Source of the DNA: Dichetophora obliterata
Taxonomy: Eukaryota > Arthropoda > Insecta > Diptera > Sciomyzidae
Length of the DNA stretch: 64,000 nucleotides
Direction: 5' to 3'
Assembly: GCA_963920525.1 (NCBI GenBank)
Contig: OY986438.1
Span: 189,664,962-189,728,961, forward strand
Positions within the stretch are counted from its first letter, which is position 1. Each line of letters opens with the position of its first letter. Position numbers and translations under genes: made by a program. The notes under the pieces were generated by a model that made no database searches, was not told where the DNA came from, and saw only the letters and a list, made by a program, of their open reading frames with translations. Shown here piece by piece: positions 23,746 through 35,265 of this stretch.

Positions 23746-24530
23746 AAATTGGGGTAAAATGGGGAAATTCGGCGCAATTTTTTTTGTTGGTCTTATTTCA
23801 TAACTCTGATCATATATCCATGTTGCATTGACATTAAAATTAAAGCTACTTTGATTAAGCAACTTTCGATCAAAGATACTAACAATGCGAGGCATACCAT
23901 TTACAAGTTATGAGGGACTATCCGAGCACCAAAAAATTGGGGCTATTCGGCGCACCATAGTTTTCAGTGTATTTCACGGAAATCCAAGTGAAATATACCA
24001 AAAATATGTATCAACACAGTTAATTCAACAGTAATCGTTTATGTTATATTCGTGTTTAAATTTAAAGTTGGCACGATTTGAACCATTGTTTTTCTAGCTT
24101 CAGTGGCCCATTTTTTCTTCTCACATCATCATTTGTGCTTCGATTTCATTGAACGATTTTGCTGACTTTTCAGCATTTCTATTAAAAAATAGTAAAACCA
24201 TAAAAATCAACTCGAACAAACGAATATCAGGCGTCTAACTAATGTGCTTTAGCACACATTTCACTTATCATCAATTGGCATTAAGAGTAAAAACATTGTT
24301 TTTCAATAAATTCCGTGAGCGGGATGAAATAAACACTAAACATAAAAAAAACACGTTTCTTAAGCTCTAGTGTAAAGAAACAACTGAATAGGTTGAAGTT
24401 ACTCCAACCAATGTAGCGCAACTTTTTGGCGCTATTGTGACACTAATAAATTTTTTCACAGAGTTTCCGTATCTAATAATATTTCAACTGCGCCGGGTTA
24501 CCCAGTGCGCCGATTTACCCCGTTCTCCTC
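23746..24530. mobile_element. Pogo-like MITE (GGGGTAAAATGGGG ends) with TA flanks
   Basis: Left end GGGGTAAAATGGGGAAATTC..GGCGCA; right end TGCGCCGATTTACCCCGTTC. TA sits on both sides (23744-23745, 24531-24532). Further GGCGCACC and TGCGCCGGGTTACCC motifs lie inside. The end sequence resembles that of the larger pogo-like element at 34124-38102. No transposase. Confidence 0.6.
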
Positions 24531-24979
24531 TATGTATAATGGGAAAATAAATATATCATTGAATTATTGAAACATAACATTAAATTATGAAAGTTAAGAA
24601 GTGAGAAACCACCATCTTACACATCTACAACGTCACTGCATACATACAGTTGCAGTCAAAATAATATTAATTATATTATTGAATGCCCAGTGTAGCAAAC
24701 GCATCTGTTTCGAATTCGAGACGGACTTATTTCTTCGTATTTTTTTATCCGAAATGGATTTCGCATCCGGAACTGATCCTTTTTCGTGTGAAACTCCTCT
24801 CAAAAAAAAAACAGTTTCGGAACGGACTTCATATACGAATCCATTTCGAACTATTTTTTTAAAATAATGCGAATTAGCAACGGACTCGTTTTTTTTAAAT
24901 AGCTCGGATTCAAAACGAAACAATAAGGTGTATGCTGTATTCAAAATCTTTTTTGGTTTTTTTGTTATTTCAGTTCTAA

Positions 24980-25410
24980 CTGATTATAATAGACGGAACG
25001 GAACGTAGTTAAGTGTCATCGTGGCGGGACGAAAAGTTTTCAAAACGTGGAGTGGCAATTATTATAGCATCGGAAGAGTTAATTGTTTTCTAAAATATAT
25101 TTTATAACAAAAGAAATTCCATCAATTCTTCTTTTCTGATTATTTTAAAACATGAATTCAATCAAAATTTAACAAAAATACGGAAAACAAAACAAATGCA
25201 GAATAAAATTAATAGCAGTATCTGCCAACATACATTTTTTTATCAAAACGTTACGGAACGCAGCGGAAAAATAAAAATTCAATAGATCTCAACGTCGCGT
25301 GCCGCTCCGTTCCGTTTTTTATAATCGAACTCATAAGAAACTCATGTAATAGATTGTAAAGTGACATTTCTCAACATTCTGTAACGTTCCGTTCTGTCTA
25401 TTATAATCAG
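24980..25410. mobile_element. MITE family F (CTGATTATAATAGAC)
   Basis: Left CTGATTATAATAGACGGAAC..GGAACGT and right inverse ACGTTCCGTTCTGTCTATTA..TAATCAG form about 27-bp inverted ends. A second GGAACG..CCGTTCCG motif pair lies inside at 25253 and 25306. No ORF. Confidence 0.75.
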
Positions 25411-25428
25411 CGCTTTTAAATAAATAAA

Positions 25429-25562
25429 CAGCCTAACCAAAAAAAATTTAATGTCGACTCTAAATTTAGTGTGAGCTTTTCTGACAATTTTTTTATAGAA
25501 TTTGTTGTCAAAAGCTTATACTAAATTTAGAGTCGACATTAAAATTTTTTTTGGTTAGGCTG
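25429..25562. mobile_element. 134-bp palindromic MITE (CAGCCTAACCAAAAAAAA)
   Basis: Left arm CAGCCTAACCAAAAAAAATT..AATGTCGACTCTAAATTTAG is the inverse of the right arm ending TTTTTTTTGGTTAGGCTG, with only a short centre (25490-25505). It lies 18 bp after MITE F, inside the Tc1 element. Confidence 0.85.
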
Positions 25563-26105
25563 ATATATTTTCAATAAATGAGGAAATGAAAATTTATTTT
25601 AATAATTTCTTATTCATGATTTTTTTGTTTTCTTGGCTATCCGATCTTGTGCATAGTGGAAGAACTTCTTCGCCACGTCCTTCATTGTCGATACTAGCTC
25701 GTTTGGGTATTTTCTTTGAAATTAACCTAAATAAAAAAATTAATATATAAGATTTACATATTAAAAGGCCTTAGTTTGCATGCGTAGCCCTAAACTTTTC
25801 GATGCAAGAAAAGTTGGAATATATGACGATTTGTGAAGCAAAGTATAAAACAAACGCAATTAAAAAAGTTTCTGGAAAGTATATTGCGTACGGCTATCCA
25901 ATAGTCACATGTAGTTATATAAAAAAAAAAAAAATAAAAAAAAGATTTTGTAACAAATTTAAGACTGACTGCCTTTTATATTAACGTTGTGACCATATTT
26001 TGACGGATTCGTTACGGGTTCGAAACGGCTCCATCGAACCATTATAAAGCGAAATGCGTATGAACAGACACGTTACGGGTTCGAAACGGATCCGCATGCG
26101 TTTTT

Positions 26106-26690
26106 GTGCCCATTGAGTGGGTAACAAAATTAGTTGAGCGCGTAGTGAGCTATTCGAAGAATTGCCCATTTGCAGCTGCTATTGAAATAAAAGATGAGCT
26201 ACATGTAGAGGCTAACATCGAAGCAGTCCGCAAACGCTCGCGAAAACATTACCTGCCAGCTCGTAGTCCAAGAAAGGGCCCCTACTTATAAAAAAGCATG
26301 TGACAAAAGGTAAAAATTTGCAAAAGAACAATTGAATTGGCCAGCAGCAAGAAGGGGGAACATTTTGTGGTCAGATGAGTTAAAGATCGTGCGTTATGGC
26401 GGCAAGGGGTCATGCCAATATGTCACACGACCACCAATCTCCAAAAAAAAAAACACGGAGTTCAAAACAAAAACTATTAAATTTGGTGGAACCAGTTTCA
26501 TTTTACAGAGTTGGACCAATTTTCTAGAGCAAAAATAAATATTGGATCTGCACCTGTATGTCCAAATAATGCAGGAGGTTATGTTTCATATGCCAGCGAA
26601 AAAATTAAACTGGCATATGGGTCATTGTCCTGCTGAAAGACCCAAAGCACACAAGCCAGGTAGCGCAACAGTGGTTTCAGACTAACAACA
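26106..26690 (+). pseudogene. Tc1-like transposase, broken
   Basis: Frames recognisable in order: second helix-turn-helix and linker (AAIEIKDELHVEANIEAVRK, LPARSPRKGP), catalytic-core start (NWPAARRGNILWSDELKIVR; first catalytic D in WSDE), FGGTS, then the second acidic region in another frame (DPKHTSQVAQQWFQTNN). The third catalytic residue and C-terminus are lost where the GCGATTCG block begins. Multiple stops and frameshifts: dead. Confidence 0.85.
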
Positions 26691-26806
26691 CAATAATAAT
26701 ATCTTTAAAACATACTTATTTTTACTAATATCTTACTTGTATGAAAAATATAAGTTAATTTTTTTTTTCGAAGTAAATCATACTTCTATTTTTTGGACCG
26801 TCTTCA

Positions 26807-27080
26807 TTTCAATCGCCCAAGCGATGCTTGCGCGATTCAAGAAACATTTTTAAAATCTTCCTTCGTTTGTTCCGGCGATCGTTGGAAGATATATCGCATT
26901 TCGATCGCCAAGCGATGAATGCACGAATCAAGAAAACTCTTCAAAATCTTCCTTCGCTCATTCCAGCGATCATTGGAAGATCGTTCGCTTTTCGATCGCC
27001 CAAGCGATGAATGCGCGATTCAAGAGAAATATTCAAAATCTTACTTCGCTCATTCCGGCGATCGTTGAGACTCTCTTGGC
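26807..27080. repeat. Three 91-92-bp tandem units (TTTCGATCGCCCAAGCGATG)
   Basis: Units begin at 26807, 26899 and 26990 with TTTC(A/G)ATCGCC(C)AAGCGATG, each carrying ATTCAAGA..TCAAAATCTTCCTTCG and GCGATCGTTGGAAGAT. They are part of the same composite repeat as the array that follows. Confidence 0.85.
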
Positions 27081-27590
27081 GATTAGCTTAGGACTCTTCC
27101 CAGCCAATCGCTTAAGGCCCCTCTCGGCGATTCGTTAGCGACTCTACCTAGCGAATCGCATACGAACCCTTTAGGCGAGTTGTTTGCTAATCTTCTCGGT
27201 TAATCGCTTAAGACCCTTCTCGGCGATTCGTTAGCGACTCTTACCAGAGAATCGCTTACGAACCCTTCAGGCGATTCGTTTGCGAATCTTCCCGGCGAAT
27301 CGCTTTTATGGCCTCAGCAGCTTACAATCGGTGATAGTTAATTTGTTGTGGGTTCATGTGCACTGCGACCCATTGTATCTTTTGTTCATGCCCTTGATTA
27401 AATGTCCAGATTTAGGCTTTTAATGAATTTTAGCACTGTTTCTAGCTTGGTGTTCCAAATTGTTGATGAGGGCACTACTGCCCTACAGTCGGCAATACCC
27501 AGATGACTCCCAAATAAGCTTTCCGGCGATTGTCACATCTTCCAAGCGATTCGCTGGCGATTCTGAGGCGATTGAAAATGTTTGCAGGGC
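27080..27590 (-). repeat. GCGATTCG-type tandem array, copy 2 (inverse of 2861-3230)
   Basis: About five ~58-bp units (GGCGATTCGTTAGCGACTCT, GAATCGCTTACGAACCCTT) followed by the non-tandem part, which on the minus strand reads CCCTGCAAACATTTTCAATC, as in copy 1. It ends at a CCCTGCAAAC-type terminus next to CAATAATT. It interrupts the 3' part of the Tc1 element. Confidence 0.75.
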
Positions 27591-27704
27591 AATAATTTAT
27601 TACAAAAATATTTACAAAATAAGAGACCATGACAACAAATACAAGTATTTTTGCTAAATGTTTCATTTGCGGTGGGTACACTACTATTATTTTGACCGCA
27701 ACTG

Positions 27705-29255
27705 TATAAATATATGTATGTGGTTGAAAATGCATAGTTTTTCTTATTCCACATTGACGTACATCAGAACGATAACAAAGACATATTTTTTTCGAAGCAC
27801 AAAAGTACCAACAAGTGGTTGAAACTCTTTTCAACACACAACAAAAATGAAGTGGCTGCTGGTTGAAAAAATTGCAGCAACATAAAGTAACCAACATCAA
27901 CAGTAAAACAAGAAAAAGACACACCAGCAAGCACACAAACTCGCACTTAATCAATCTATGGCGGCGGCTGACATGGTCATGACCAAATAGACGACCGGTT
28001 TGTATACCAAAACAATATAGATCTTACCATGTTGCAACACACAAAGAAACCACTTTTAAGAGTTTTCCAAGACATGTTTTTTATGCTTTTATTTGTTTTG
28101 TTATTTCCACTTTCTCGACTGTGTTATTTATGAAGGGTCATAAAGTTGAAATTTTATTGCCGAACAAATATACAGCGGTACCTTGTACTAAAGTGGGCGT
28201 TGAATGGCGAGCTCTTAACGCAGTGAAATTACAAACCTCGACTATAAGCGTTTATAAATGGGAAGGATATTTATTTCTTGAGTAGATGATAAAGGCGACA
28301 CAAGGATGAACTCAACTCAGTGAAGATATTTTTTACTCTCGTTATTTGTTCCGGCAAATTACAACAACAACAACTTCAGTTACTATTATATATAATTGTT
28401 ATTAACACTTTTATTGTCATAAAATACCATCATGTCGAGTAAAAGCATAAGACGAAGTACGATGAAGAACGTCTAAAGATACTGGAAGTCAAGCATGTTG
28501 ACGGCTCTGACATGTAAACATGCCACAATAAATAAACAAATGAACAAACATTACAAAAGAACAATAAACACTGGTGTGTATAAGTTTTTCTACACTTGAA
28601 AGTGATTTATGCACTGTGATATGATTTGACCATACTTTTCCCTACTTACTTCTTTGTCGCTGTCTTAAAATGTGTCATGTTTATTTTTATAAATCTTTAA
28701 TGTGTTGCTTCCCAAATTAGAAAAGGGGTCCCCCACCGAATGTTTGTTTTTTATTTTTTGGTTTTGTTTTTTTCCTCTTTACACTATCATAACAAGTTCT
28801 TTAATATTTGAAGTAGTTCCACTGGTGATTGCTATGGGCGTTGAGCACGCAAATGATTTTGGTAGCAGTTTTGCTGTCACCATTTTGGAGTTTTAAACAA
28901 AAATATTCACATAACAAGAGAAGAGGTCTTATGTTTGGACAAAACGAGGTTAATTTACAGTAGCTATGGTAATAGTACGAGTTATACGGACGTTTATTTA
29001 CTTAAATTGAATCCAGCATTATTCGCTACGATTAAAACTTGACACAAAAGAGTGCTTTTTCTATGGAAGAATTGAAAATTTTAATAGGTCTTAATGTGGC
29101 TTATTTTAAATAAAGCCTAATGCTCTTTATTTCAACATGAACACAAAACTTTTTCATAAGACATACTTAAAATAGAGACTGATCCGAGTTTTCAGCTCAA
29201 CATCAACTCAAAAAATATTTTTTAGTGAAACTGTAGTCTCGATAATTGAAAAAAC
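27705..29255. other. Non-coding stretch, no supported gene
   Basis: Mostly single-copy-looking DNA. At 28432 a well-placed ATG (CATCATGTCGAG) opens only 15 codons; the +1 frame just after it reads KHKTKYDEERLKILEVKH before a stop, protein-like but too short to name. ORF 28702-28896 has no recognisable domain. Confidence 0.35.
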
Positions 29256-29259
29256 TAGT

Positions 29260-29515
29260 TTTTGAGGGATGCAGTTCAAGATAATTTATTTTGTTTTGAC
29301 AATTTCATATTCGCAGTAAGAAAAGTATATTATGTATATAAATAAGATTTTTAATTAAACATAAGATGCATTCCTTAAAAACTAATAAAAAAAATGCATT
29401 AAAAATTAGTTTTTAAGGGGTTTAAAATAATTTATTTATTTTGTTTAAATAATTTTATATTCGCAGTAAGAAATATCATATTTATGTTTCACAAATAAGA
29501 TTTTTAAATAAAAGA
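29260..29515 (+). repeat. Direct duplication, ~115-bp units
   Basis: ACTAGTTTTTGAGGG..ATATTCGCAGTAAGAAA..AAATAAGATTTTTAA at 29260-29375 recurs with divergence at 29405-29515 (ATTAGTTTTTAAGGGG..ATATTCGCAGTAAGAAA). A local tandem duplication. Confidence 0.6.
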
Positions 29516-29667
29516 CTAATATGAATATGAAATTAAATATGAAAATAAATGATGATGAATAAATGATAAATGTGATAATCAAGAGGATACAGATATAGAT
29601 ATAGAGAGGAAAATGAATATGGAAGTGAATTTATAAAAATTAATAGGGTTATGTACACTCACGGTAA

Positions 29668-30919
29668 AAAAAGCCGACTTAATAATTTAATAACCTACAT
29701 TCTTGTGTGCCGAAATCGAAAAAAAAATAGAAGCAAATTTTATAGAAATTCTTAAAGAAGGATATGTTGAGAGTCTATCGCACCTAATTTGACTTCTTAA
29801 TGCTGTCATAATTATTTGTAATTTATTTTTAAAGTTGAAGTGTTCGAATTTTTTTGTGCCTGACATTCATAGGATTTTTACTGCCACTTGTCTTGTTGGA
29901 AATGAAAAATAAATTAATTTTTTTTCCGTAGAATTTTGCGTAAGATAAGGCTATGTAAAAAGAAATCCAATAAAATAAAAAATGAAGCGTGTAGCGAAGC
30001 AAATTCTTGTACTTTTCTTTAACTTAAAAAAGGAGTGTTTCTATAAATTTTAATTAAATAATTTTACATTTATGATATTTGTTTTTTCAAAAACTTAATT
30101 GCACGTAAAAATACCTTTCTATTGAACTTAAGAACATCGAAATCGGTTAGGAATTCCTTAAATGGCATTAATTTTAAAGTAATTTTTTTTGTCAAAAACT
30201 TTTCTCATGTAAGTATATGTTTGCTAGCATACAAAACGCATCCATTACGTCAAATCTTTTATAAAGTCTTATTTCCTTCAAAATGCTACCCAAAAAAAGG
30301 ATTTGTTTTTAATTTTCAACAAGGCAAATGGCTGTAAAAATTCAACAAATGTCGGCACAACAAAATTCGAACATTTCAACTTTAAGCATAGTACTCTGTT
30401 CAGTTTCATGTGAAATTCCACTCAAATCTCTTTACAAGATATGACAGCTGCGAAACAAGCAAACAAAATTTTCGTCAGAGCAGTACTCTGTTCCGCAGCG
30501 TGAAATTATCTGAGCAACATTTTTTCACGACAATTTAATTGTACTGCCTATTTATTTGAAGTGAAAAGAGAGATATCATATGAAATCTCCCAACATATTC
30601 TCTGAATCTCTCTGAGAAACGTTGCCATAGGAATTCCTCGCAACAAACTTTAAGTCAGAAATTTCACGCAACAAATAAATAGATGTTGCCAATCACGCAA
30701 ACGAACAGAGTACTAGGCTTTAAAAATAAATTGAAAAAAAATTATGATGACTTTGAGAGGTCAAATTAGTTGCGATGGACTCTCAACATATCCCTCTTTA
30801 TGAATTTTTATAAAGTTTAGTTGTGCTGTTTTTTTTGGTCGATTTCGGCACACTGTGTTTTAATTCAAGAACAAGAATATTTGTCATTTAATTATTAAGC
30901 CGGCTTTTTTTTGTTAATG
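29668..30919. mobile_element. Element with ~180-bp inverted ends, interrupted by MITE H
   Basis: Left AAAAAAAGCCGACTTAATAA..GTGTGCCGAAATCGA..GTTGAGAGTCTATCGCACCT; right inverse (AGTTGCGATGGACTCTCAAC, TCGATTTCGGCACAC, TTATTAAGCCGGCTTTTTT). No transposase recognised; the 71-codon ORF at 30122 is unassigned. Confidence 0.65.
30385..30720. mobile_element. MITE family H, copy 1
   Basis: Outer ends TAGTACTCTGTTCAGTTTCA and inverse CGAACAGAGTACTA; inside CGCAGCGTGAAATTATC, AAGAGAGATATCATATGAAA, AACGTTGCCATAGG. CTTTAA flanks both ends. It lies inside the 29668-30919 element, with a partner copy in the opposite orientation at 31016. Confidence 0.75.
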
Positions 30920-31015
30920 ATATACATACAGGTTTATGTGGATATGGGTATGAATTTGAACATGAGCATAAAAGAAATATTTTGAACAACTTTCTTAATA
31001 TTTTTAATTCTAAGG

Positions 31016-31378
31016 CCTAGTACTCTGTTCGTTTGCGTGAAATTTCGCTGGCAACATCTATTTATTTGTTGCGTGAAATTTCTAACTTAAAGTTTGTTGC
31101 GAGCAATTTCTATGGCAACGTTTCTCAGAGAGACTCAGAGAATAAGTTGGGAGATTTCATATGATATCTCTCTTTTCACTTCAAAATAAATAGGCAGTAC
31201 AATTAAATTGTGGTGAAAAAATGTTGCTCAGAAACATGTTGCGATAATTTCACGCTGCGGAACATAGTACTGATCTAACGAAAATATTGCGAAAATTTCC
31301 ACGCTTGTTTCGCAGCTGTCATACTTTGCATGGAGATTTGAGTAAAATTTCACATGAAACTGAATAGACTATGCTTAA
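31016..31378. mobile_element. MITE family H, copy 2, inverted relative to copy 1
   Basis: TAGTACTCTGTTCGTTTGCG ... TTTCACATGAAACTGAATAG matches copy 1 read on the other strand over its whole length, with small indels. About 300 bp separate the two copies, so they could form a long hairpin. Confidence 0.75.
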
Positions 31379-31989
31379 AAATAAAATAAACACTTTCATA
31401 GAATTGATAATACACTTATTTTTTTTTGTAAATAAAATTATTTTTATATTTTGCTTTTCTTGCCTTAGTTAGAAGATTTCGCGGAAAAGACACAACTTTT
31501 CCGTTTTCTAGAGATAAACCAAATCAATAAATGTTAAAAAACAAACACGAAACAAATTTAACAAGCATTTTAGATACCTTGTCAATGTTATACCCGCGTT
31601 AATTAATTCCATATTAATTGATGTCATCTTTTTTTTCTGTCACTTAGAAAATGCATTTGTCAACGCACGGTTTGTTGTTAATTTTTCCTTCTTGCTATGC
31701 AACAACAAAAGAACATGTACCAACAATAATACAAACACATTCACATCAACAAAAAAAAAAACAACATCTACTTAACGATGCTGATGACGACGTGCAGTAA
31801 GTAGAAGCAAAATTTTTCTGAAACTTTTGTTGTTTGAAAAGCTGCTAAATATGTAGGATATGCATCATAGAATAGCCAATACACAATCCTTTTAAGGGGT
31901 ATGAACAGTGTAAAGGTTAGAATTTTGGGTGTTTTTATTATATTTTATAAAAACAAATCGATTTGATGGATTTATATGAAACTTTGTAC
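31379..31989. other. Non-coding stretch
   Basis: Nothing supported beyond short A-runs. Confidence 0.3.
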
Positions 31990-32004
31990 ACATCTTTAGT
32001 ACAG

Positions 32005-32776
32005 AAAATCCAATGTGTTTTACGTAGACACCTGCCGTGTAGGCTTAATTCTACGGTGCTCCATAGCGTGGGACCGAAATATTGCGTCGGCCAACGCCCC
32101 TTTGAGGGTTCAAAGGTACCAAATTAGCTAAATGTTGTGATGACATGTCGCAACCCTTGGTAGGGGTGGAGGCCTATCTAAAACCTCTTCCGTACTCTGG
32201 GGTACGGCACCCGGTTTGAGAATGCAAACCTACACCGAGCTGAGCAGCTCTACCCGCGATATAGGTGATAAACACACAGCCACCACGAATCTCCCCGAAG
32301 GGCCGACCCAATCAGTCAACCTGGCACATGCCAAGGGGCTACCGACTGCCCGTGGTACCAACTTTCAAGTCTTTGGTCGGACCTCGTAGCATACTAAAAG
32401 CATACTACTACCAGTTTTAGCTCATCACAGCTCCGGACTGGTTACCAATCAAACATAAAGGGACAAATCAACAAGAAGTGAACAGCCACATTCACACACC
32501 ATTCAATTTGGACCAACACATTCACACAAAGCAGAAACATACAATGAATACCACAAACTCAAAAACGCCTGGCGCGCCGCCTCTCAAACACCTGACATGC
32601 ATACTGATCCAACCTAGAAAGGTGTTCGCTAGAAGCTAGCACATTTTCTAGGTCGAAATCCCCATTCACACTCAACACACCCATTGCACGCAAATCACGA
32701 ATGTCATCATAAAGAGGACACTCACGAAGCACGTGCAACCAGTCCTCACGAACTGCCCCACATTCACACTCCGCAT
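32005..32776 (-). mobile_element. 5'-truncated LINE (LOA/I-group type), 3' end only, 15-bp TSD
   Basis: A GC-richer block inserted between perfect 15-bp duplications ACATCTTTAGTACAG (31990-32004 and 32777-32791). On the minus strand it carries the last ~72 codons of ORF2 and a ~550-bp 3' UTR. Long TSD plus 5' truncation is the signature of target-primed reverse transcription. No poly(A) tail at its 3' end, as in several I/LOA-group families. Confidence 0.9.
32559..32776 (-). pseudogene. LINE ORF2 C-terminus with CCHC motif
   Basis: The reading frame ends ECECGAVREDWLHVLRECPL .. VLASSEHLSRL .. CQVFERRRARRF, stop. The C-x-C-x7-H-x4-C arrangement is the cysteine/histidine motif at the end of many non-LTR retrotransposon polymerases. 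The apparent start Met-Tyr is donated by the target duplication, so it is not a true start. Frame intact over what is left. Confidence 0.85.
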
Positions 32777-32791
32777 ACATCTTTAGTACAG

Positions 32792-34120
32792 TAATAAGTA
32801 CTTAAAAATATTTTCTTTAATGTTTTTTTGCATATTGGTCCTTTGAAAATGGCACTTCTTGAATCTGGTTTTAGTGCCGTTGACAGCAATTCATTCGAAT
32901 GGATCATCTGAGGACAAAAAACGGAAAAGATTCTTAAAATATATATTACTAGCTATAGCCGGAAAAATGGCGGCCAATTTTTTGTATCTATTTGTATTTA
33001 TTAGATCAATTATGTTAACATTTTAGAATAATCGTTTACATGCTGCATGAACGGGGACATAACAAAATAACATTTTTTAAATTTAACATTAAATAAATTA
33101 AATAAAATGGAAAACATTACATAAATTATGTTTAAAATAATTAAGAACTACATTAGAAATTGAAAGAAAATTCAAAAGATATGAAAAGTGTAAAATTAAA
33201 CTTAAACACTATATTACCATAAAATATAAATTAAAAGAGATTATGTATAAAGCTTTAAAAAAAAAAAGAAATTCAGAAGATCGAGTAGGAAAGAGTTAAG
33301 AGAAGTATTCGAAAATTAAATGCTTAAAGTAGAAGCAAAATTTTTCTGCAATTATGTATAAAGTTTTAAAGAAAACAGAAATTCAAAGAAGAGAAGAAAA
33401 GTATTCGAAAATTAAATGCTTAAAGTACTTAATATTTCAGACATTTTTTAAATTATTATGAAGTGACAACCTAAGTCTTATCGCGCTAACGAAAAACAAT
33501 CTACTAGAGTTGTTAAAATTATACGTCATAATTTTTTGCAAATTTTTCAATAGAAAAATGTTTATAAACAAAAAAAAAACACATCCAAAAATTTGGTAAA
33601 GAATCTCTATCTTTCAAGCAAATAAAAATCTTTAACAATCAAAATTTTTTGAAACAAAAGACTTCAGAAGAATAAAACTAGTAATGGATAAATAAAGATT
33701 ACAGCAAAGAAGAAACTCCTGATTAAGATAAATTATAAATATATTAAAAGCCATAATATTTGACATGAGTAAAAGTTTTGGTGATTAACATAATGTAATT
33801 ACTTAATCAATCAACAACATAAATTCTAAGAGAAAAACACAGATGATGGATTCATTAGGCAGTTCTTCACTTCATGTTTGAATAAACAAACAGCATAGAT
33901 ATATCTATATTTAATATTAATATATTAAAATGTTAATGGGGATGTGTGTGTGTGTGTTGTTGTTGGTCTGACTATAATTAAAGACAATTTGTCATTAGTT
34001 AAAGAAGTTACCTTTGTTTCTGAAGTCAAAGACGCAACATTTTGCTTACCTACTGAAAAATCGAAAATTTATGAGGGTTATGCAATAAAATGATCAGTCA
34101 AACTTTTACTAAGGCCGAAT
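32792..34120. other. A-rich non-coding stretch with a local duplication
   Basis: No gene supported. A ~110-bp tandem duplication occupies about 33240-33430 (TTATGTATAAAG(C/T)TTTAAA .. GTATTCGAAAATTAAATGCT twice). A TTTGTATTTATTA motif at 32988 also occurs at 35392, at the 3' end of a LINE, so part of this may be a LINE 3' UTR remnant. Confidence 0.4.
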
Positions 34121-34437
34121 ATAGGGTGAAGTGGGGTGATGTGTAACATGTTTTTTTTTATCCAATAAAAATGCTAGGAAATTCATTTTGGATAGGTTCA
34201 AAAGCCTATTCCTTGCAGAAGACCAATTTGAATTGGTGTTTTCATAGCTGTTGAATAATTTGAGAAATGGAATATTTTTAGAACAACAAGGTCAAACATG
34301 GCTTTTTGGGACTTTTTCAAATCGGTGTGATGATGTGTAACACCAACAAAATATTAGTTTCAAGACCAGAAAATTAAATTTTTTTGTGTTTATTTTTACT
34401 TTTTTTGTTTAGTTAAAGTATTATTTTAAAAACTTAA

Positions 34438-34560
34438 TTAAATTACTGCACGTACCGACATTTTTCCATTTTTTGTTAGTGTAATGGCATTCATCAATTT
34501 CTTTTGATCGACTGCTGTGATAAGCCCTCTCTTCACGTATTTTCGTGGCATAGCTATGTC
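34438..34560 (-). pseudogene. Pogo-type transposase N-terminal (Psq/CENP-B helix-turn-helix) fragment
   Basis: The minus-strand frame MPRKYVKRG .. DQKKLMNAITLTKNGKMSVR then stop has the start and first helices of the pipsqueak-like HTH of pogo/Tigger transposases. DNA-binding helix 3, the DDE core and the C-terminus are absent. Confidence 0.65.
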
Positions 34561-35079
34561 TATAGCTATGTATTGTTTATTACAATACAAAAAAAAAAAT
34601 AAAAAAAAAATTAAAAATGCAAAAACTTCAATAAAACACACAAAACTATAATGTCTTAGATGTGTTACACACAAGCGCGTCGAAGGCTAATTTCATCTGG
34701 GGGGGCAGTACAAATGGGGATGCAAAAAAAAAATCACCAAAATTTTTTAAAAGAAACATGAATATGAATAAACAAATTTTTTATTTTAGTTTCAAAATAA
34801 AAAAAAAATACTAAATAAATAAATATTAAAATTTCATTCTTTTTAAAAGTTTTTACAATTTCGATATAAGAGATAATTTTTTATAGGATCTTTCATATGG
34901 TAATATAAGAAATAATTGTTGCTTTTATAAAGCAAGACTAGGTATATCTTTACATGGTTTAAATGCAATTAGGTACAAAAAGTTATATCAATTTAAATTC
35001 TTCCAAAATGTTTCTTTCTGTCCTTGCGAAAAACAAACTCTTTCACCACCTCCATCGAATTCAATTCTTCGGTTTTATC

Positions 35080-35265
35080 TTTGTGAATATGTATAAGTGC
35101 CGCATGAGAGAGTCGTTTCTGTGTTTCATAGTTGCTCAAAGATACGTTTTAAGTCGTCTTAGTGCACTAAAAGGACGCTCAGATGAAGCTGCTGACGCAG
35201 GCACAGTCAAAACCAAAGCAACAAGTTTTTCAACTTCATTCAATAGTTTGCATTCAATAGAATTG
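35080..35265 (-). pseudogene. hAT transposase C-terminal dimerisation region, broken
   Basis: Minus-strand frame LLNEVEKLVALVLTVPASAA then SSERPFSALRRLKTYL, stop, TMKHRNDSLMRHLYI. This is the conserved hATC pattern (LP.SSA..ERSFS.LRRLKTYLRSTM) with an in-frame stop. The catalytic core is missing. The plus-strand ORF 34963-35271 is its antisense shadow. Confidence 0.8.

Larger units (their letters stand above)
24647..27704 (+). mobile_element. Tc1-like transposon with nested insertions
   Basis: Termini CAGTTGCAGTCAAAATAATA (left) and the inverse of CAGTTGCGGTCAAAATAATA (right, 27685-27704), each flanked by TA. The transposase remnant (26106-26690) reads in + orientation. Two MITEs (24980-25410, 25429-25562) and the GCGATTCG block (from about 26700 to 27590) have expanded it to about 3.06 kb. 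Confidence 0.8.

Noticed and set aside
26807..27300. CRISPR-like repeat-spacer array
   Set aside because: Units are contiguous tandem copies without unique spacers, in an insect genome.
27475..27954. 159-codon minus-strand ORF
   Set aside because: Runs through the Tc1 terminus and the GCGATTCG array; composition follows the repeats and no domain is visible.
31781..31800. Further hammerhead candidate (GCTGATGACGACG)
   Set aside because: CTGATGA is present, but no GAA core or stem I partner follows.
32030..32780. Bacterial contamination or rRNA because of higher GC
   Set aside because: It is bounded by a perfect 15-bp target duplication and encodes a LINE C-terminus.
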